NCBI RefSeq assembly: GCF_036689865.1
Contig: NZ_JBAHUQ010000029.1
Span: 28,315-92,314, forward strand
Length of the DNA: 64,000 bases
DNA from: Magnetococcus sp. PR-3
Lineage (GTDB): Bacteria > Pseudomonadota > Magnetococcia > Magnetococcales > Magnetococcaceae
Reading direction: 5' to 3'
Position 1 is the stretch's first letter, and each line of letters opens with the position of its first letter. This document shows positions 61,848 to 64,000 of the stretch, in pieces. Under the pieces are notes generated by a model. The model had not been told where the DNA came from. It saw only the letters and a list, made by a program, of their open reading frames with translations, and made no database searches. The position numbers were made by a program, and so were the translations under genes.

Positions 61848-64000
61848 ATGGCTTGGGATATGACGCGGATGACCAATCGATCGCTTACGTACTCTATGTG
61901 GATGGCAGCACTTGTTGTTATCGTACTTTTTGGGGTGCGTATCAGTGTTGTGCACGCAGCGGATGCTCTTTCGCTTGCAGAGCAGGGCGTTAAGGCCTCT
62001 AAGCAAGGGGATTTTAAGAAAGCGGTTGATCTGTTTACGCAATCTCTTGCTGCTGGGCAGCTAGATCGTGTTGGGCAAGGGGTTGTTCTTAGCAATCGTG
62101 GCCAACTGTTGTTGGATTTAAATCAACTACCCTCCGCACAAAAAGATTTTGATCAAGCGTTATCCGCCTGGCCGTTAGCCCACAAAGCTCGGTTAGGGCT
62201 AGGTCAGTTATCTGTTATCTCGGGTGACTGGCAACAAGCCGTTACACATTTGGATCGTTATGTTCGCCAAGTCTCACGTTTTCGCCGGATGGAAGGGCAT
62301 TTGTGGTTGCTCTTGGCTCGCCTAGGTCTACAAGAACAAGATGCTTCTACGCAATTACAACAAAGCTTGGGAGATAGCCAAGTTAGTGCATGGCACAAGC
62401 AACTTCTTAATTTTCATGCAGGTCAGTTGACCGCTAAGCTTTTGCTAAAAAATGCAGGTGATAATCGATCTGAAGCTTCTTTTCATATAGCCATGGCAGC
62501 TTATGCTAAAAAATCATGGTTGGTCGCTAATCATCAATTTGCGTTGGTTCTGAAAGAGAAAAACAATCGCTTCACCACGGCTGCAAAAAAACAGTCTGGT
62601 ATCTTATCGCGCCATAAAGCTGTCATCGCTCAAAAAACAGCGGACATGACACGTATAAAAGCAGAAGCGAAGAAGAAAGCGGAAGAGGCTCGCCTGAAGG
62701 CAGAGGCCAAGAAGAAAGCGGAAGAGGCTAGCCTGAAGGCAGAAGCGAAGAAGAAGGTAGAAGAGGCCCGCCTGAAGGCAGAAGCAAAGAAGAAAGCGGA
62801 AGAGGCTCGCCTGAAAGCGGAAGCAAAGAAGAAAGCTGAAGAGGCTAGCCTGAAAGCGGAAGCAAAGAAGAAAGCTGAAGAGGCTAGCCTGAAAGCGGAA
62901 GCAAAGAAGAAAGCGGAAGAGGCTCGCCTGAAGGCAGAGGCCAAGAAGAAGGCAGAAGAGGCTCGCCTAAAAGCAGAGGCCAAGAAGAAGGCAGAAGAAG
63001 ATCGCCTGAAAGCGGAAGCAAAGAAGAAAGCGGAAGAGGCTCGCCTGAAAGCAGAAGCAAAGAAGAAAGCTGAAGAGGCCCGCCTGAAAGCAGAGGCCAA
63101 GAAGAAGGCAGAAGAGGTCCGCCTGAAGGCAGAGGCCAAGAAGAAAGCGGAAGAGGCTCGCCTAAAAGCAGAAGCGAAGAAGAAGGCTGAAGAGACTCGC
63201 CTAAAAGCAGAAGCGAAGAAGAAGGCTGAAGAGACTCGCCTGAAAGCGGAGGCCAAGAAGAAGGCTGAAGAGACTCGCCTGAAAGCGGAGGCCAAGAAGA
63301 AGGCTGAAGAGACTCGCCTGAAAGCGGAGGCCAAGAAGAAGGCAGAAGAGGCTCGCCTGAAGGCAGAGGCCAAGAAGAAGGCAGAAGAGGCTCGCCTGAA
63401 GGCAGAGGCCAAGAAGAAGGCAGAAGAGGCTCGCCTGAAGGCAGAGGCCAAGAAGAAGGCAGAAGAGGCTCGCCTGAAGGCAGAGGCCAAGAAGAAGGCA
63501 GAAGAGGCTCGCCTAAAAGCAGAGGCCAAGAAGAAGGCAGAAGAGGATCGCCTGAAAGCGGAAGCAAAGAAGAAAGCGGAAGAGGCTCGCCTGAAAGCAG
63601 AAGCAAAGAAGAAAGCTGAAGAGGCCCGCCTGAAAGCGGAAGCGAAGAAGAAGGCAGAAGAGGCCCGCCTGAAAGCAGAAGCGAAGAAGGCAGAAGAGGC
63701 CCGCCTGAAGGCAGAAGCAAAGAAGAAAGCGGAAGAGGCTCGCCTGAAAGCGGAAGCAAAGAAGAAAGCGGAAGAGGCTCGCCTAAAAGCAGAAGCGAAG
63801 AAGAAGGCTGAAGAGGCTCGCCTGAAAGCGGAAGCAAAGAAGAAAGCGGAAGAGGCTCGCCTGAAAGCAGAAGCAAAGAAGAAAGCGGAAGAGGCTCGCC
63901 TGAAAGCAGAAGCAAAGAAGAAAGCTGAAGAGGCCCGCCTGAAAGCGGAAGCGAAGAAGAAGGCTGAAGAGGCTCGCCTGAAAGCGGAAACGAAGAAGAA
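61848..64000 (+). CDS. Exported TPR protein with long TolA-like charged helix, 3' partial
   Basis: Starts at ATG 61848 with A-G-G-T-A-G-G-A upstream and stays open to the window end (at least 717 residues). A hydrophobic segment (about 17-37, A-A-L-V-V-I-V-L-F-G-V-R-I-S-V-V-H-A) is a signal peptide or anchor. Residues about 38-240 are TPR-like: A-L-S-L-A-E-Q-G-V-K-A-S-K-Q-G-D-F-K-K-A and later A-Q-K-D-F-D-Q-A-L. From about 269 on, 13-residue units R-L-K-A-E-A-K-K-K-A-E-E-A repeat without a break. That part resembles domain II of TolA, a helix spanning the periplasm. A C-terminal domain presumably follows outside the window. Role unknown; bridging across the envelope is the natural reading. 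Confidence 0.88.
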   Translation, partial: MAWDMTRMTNRSLTYSMWMAALVVIVLFGVRISVVHAADALSLAEQGVKASKQGDFKKAVDLFTQSLAAGQLDRVGQGVVLSNRGQLLLDLNQLPSAQKDFDQALSAWPLAHKARLGLGQLSVISGDWQQAVTHLDRYVRQVSRFRRMEGHLWLLLARLGLQEQDASTQLQQSLGDSQVSAWHKQLLNFHAGQLTAKLLLKNAGDNRSEASFHIAMAAYAKKSWLVANHQFALVLKEKNNRFTTAAKKQSGILSRHKAVIAQKTADMTRIKAEAKKKAEEARLKAEAKKKAEEASLKAEAKKKVEEARLKAEAKKKAEEARLKAEAKKKAEEASLKAEAKKKAEEASLKAEAKKKAEEARLKAEAKKKAEEARLKAEAKKKAEEDRLKAEAKKKAEEARLKAEAKKKAEEARLKAEAKKKAEEVRLKAEAKKKAEEARLKAEAKKKAEETRLKAEAKKKAEETRLKAEAKKKAEETRLKAEAKKKAEETRLKAEAKKKAEEARLKAEAKKKAEEARLKAEAKKKAEEARLKAEAKKKAEEARLKAEAKKKAEEARLKAEAKKKAEEDRLKAEAKKKAEEARLKAEAKKKAEEARLKAEAKKKAEEARLKAEAKKAEEARLKAEAKKKAEEARLKAEAKKKAEEARLKAEAKKKAEEARLKAEAKKKAEEARLKAEAKKKAEEARLKAEAKKKAEEARLKAEAKKKAEEARLKAETKK
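62652..64000 (+). repeat. About 34 tandem 39-nt repeats (13-residue charged helix)
   Basis: Near-identical 39-nt units begin around 62652 and continue past the window. Variants are mostly synonymous or single-residue (R to S, A to T, V or D before R-L). One unit near 63670-63700 is 36 nt, lacking one lysine codon. All unit lengths keep the reading frame. Long open frames on the opposite strand here are by-products of the repeat. High DNA identity suggests recent expansion or gene conversion and makes assembly length uncertain. Confidence 0.95.

Noticed and set aside
62630..63915. Two long minus-strand frames of 299 and 343 residues
   Set aside because: They are antisense to the 39-nt repeats and encode only simple Ser/Leu/Phe-rich repeats; the plus-strand frame has a proper start, signal segment and TPR region.
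62652..64000. CRISPR array or satellite DNA
   Set aside because: The 39-nt units are contiguous, protein-coding and in frame with a gene that has a proper start.
1..64000. tRNA, rRNA, insertion sequences, integrase or attachment sites
   Set aside because: None recognised on reading either strand; no transposase-like protein and no cloverleaf or terminal inverted repeats seen, though a tool search would be more sensitive.

Overview
The window reads as accessory and surface-biology DNA of a Gram-negative bacterium. An outer membrane is implied by a two-partner-secretion transporter, HlyD-type adaptors and signal peptides. The giant exoproteins, soluble chemoreceptor and DUF115 protein resemble what I remember of marine magnetotactic cocci (Magnetococcus-like, deep-branching Pseudomonadota), but nothing here proves that placement. 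No rRNA, tRNA, insertion sequence, CRISPR array or phage gene was recognised.

Region 1 (1-29875) is one uninterrupted reading frame that enters from the left, so its true start lies outside the window. At least 9957 residues are visible. In order they are: four pentapeptide-repeat blocks alternating with four beta-rich domains in an ABAB pattern; a long beta-sandwich region carrying about a dozen copies of a ~100-residue module and a dockerin-like pair of calcium loops; an RTX-like region with a longer ~138-residue period; seven VCBS repeats; an Ala/Pro/Gly/Asp low-complexity stretch built from 24-nt and 18-nt DNA repeats; and a short basic C-terminus.

Region 2 (29908-37069) follows on the same strand and looks like a dedicated handling and export set: a DUF3467 small protein, a perfect 12-bp hairpin, then four tightly packed genes. 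These encode a GAF-like/HlyD fusion, a PqqD-like/M50 protease/HlyD fusion, a shortened SecA-like ATPase and a secreted HlyD-like adaptor. No ABC exporter ATPase and no TolC-like gene is present. Region 3 (37173-49414) is a two-partner secretion pair: a TpsB transporter with three POTRA-like segments and a 3386-residue TpsA exoprotein. Regions 2 and 3 together are the best candidate for an undescribed system, a composite export island for giant surface proteins built round an accessory SecA.

Region 4 (49492-53112) holds a small secreted protein, a Nudix-like protein, oligoendopeptidase F and a YcgN-type cysteine-cluster protein in a compact run. Region 5 (53128-56052, minus strand) has a soluble chemoreceptor with a C-terminal sensor domain, a ~860-nt stretch with no convincing gene, and a small helical protein with a clear terminator.

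Region 6 (56029-60804, minus strand) is a probable surface or flagellin modification cluster: radical SAM/SPASM protein, DUF115 (Maf-like) protein with a C-terminal TPR-like tail, and a sugar-nucleotide epimerase, closed by a strong terminator. Region 7 (60957-64000, plus strand) holds an NHL-type propeller protein and an exported TPR protein that runs off the window inside an array of about 34 near-identical 39-nt repeats encoding a highly charged, TolA-like helix.
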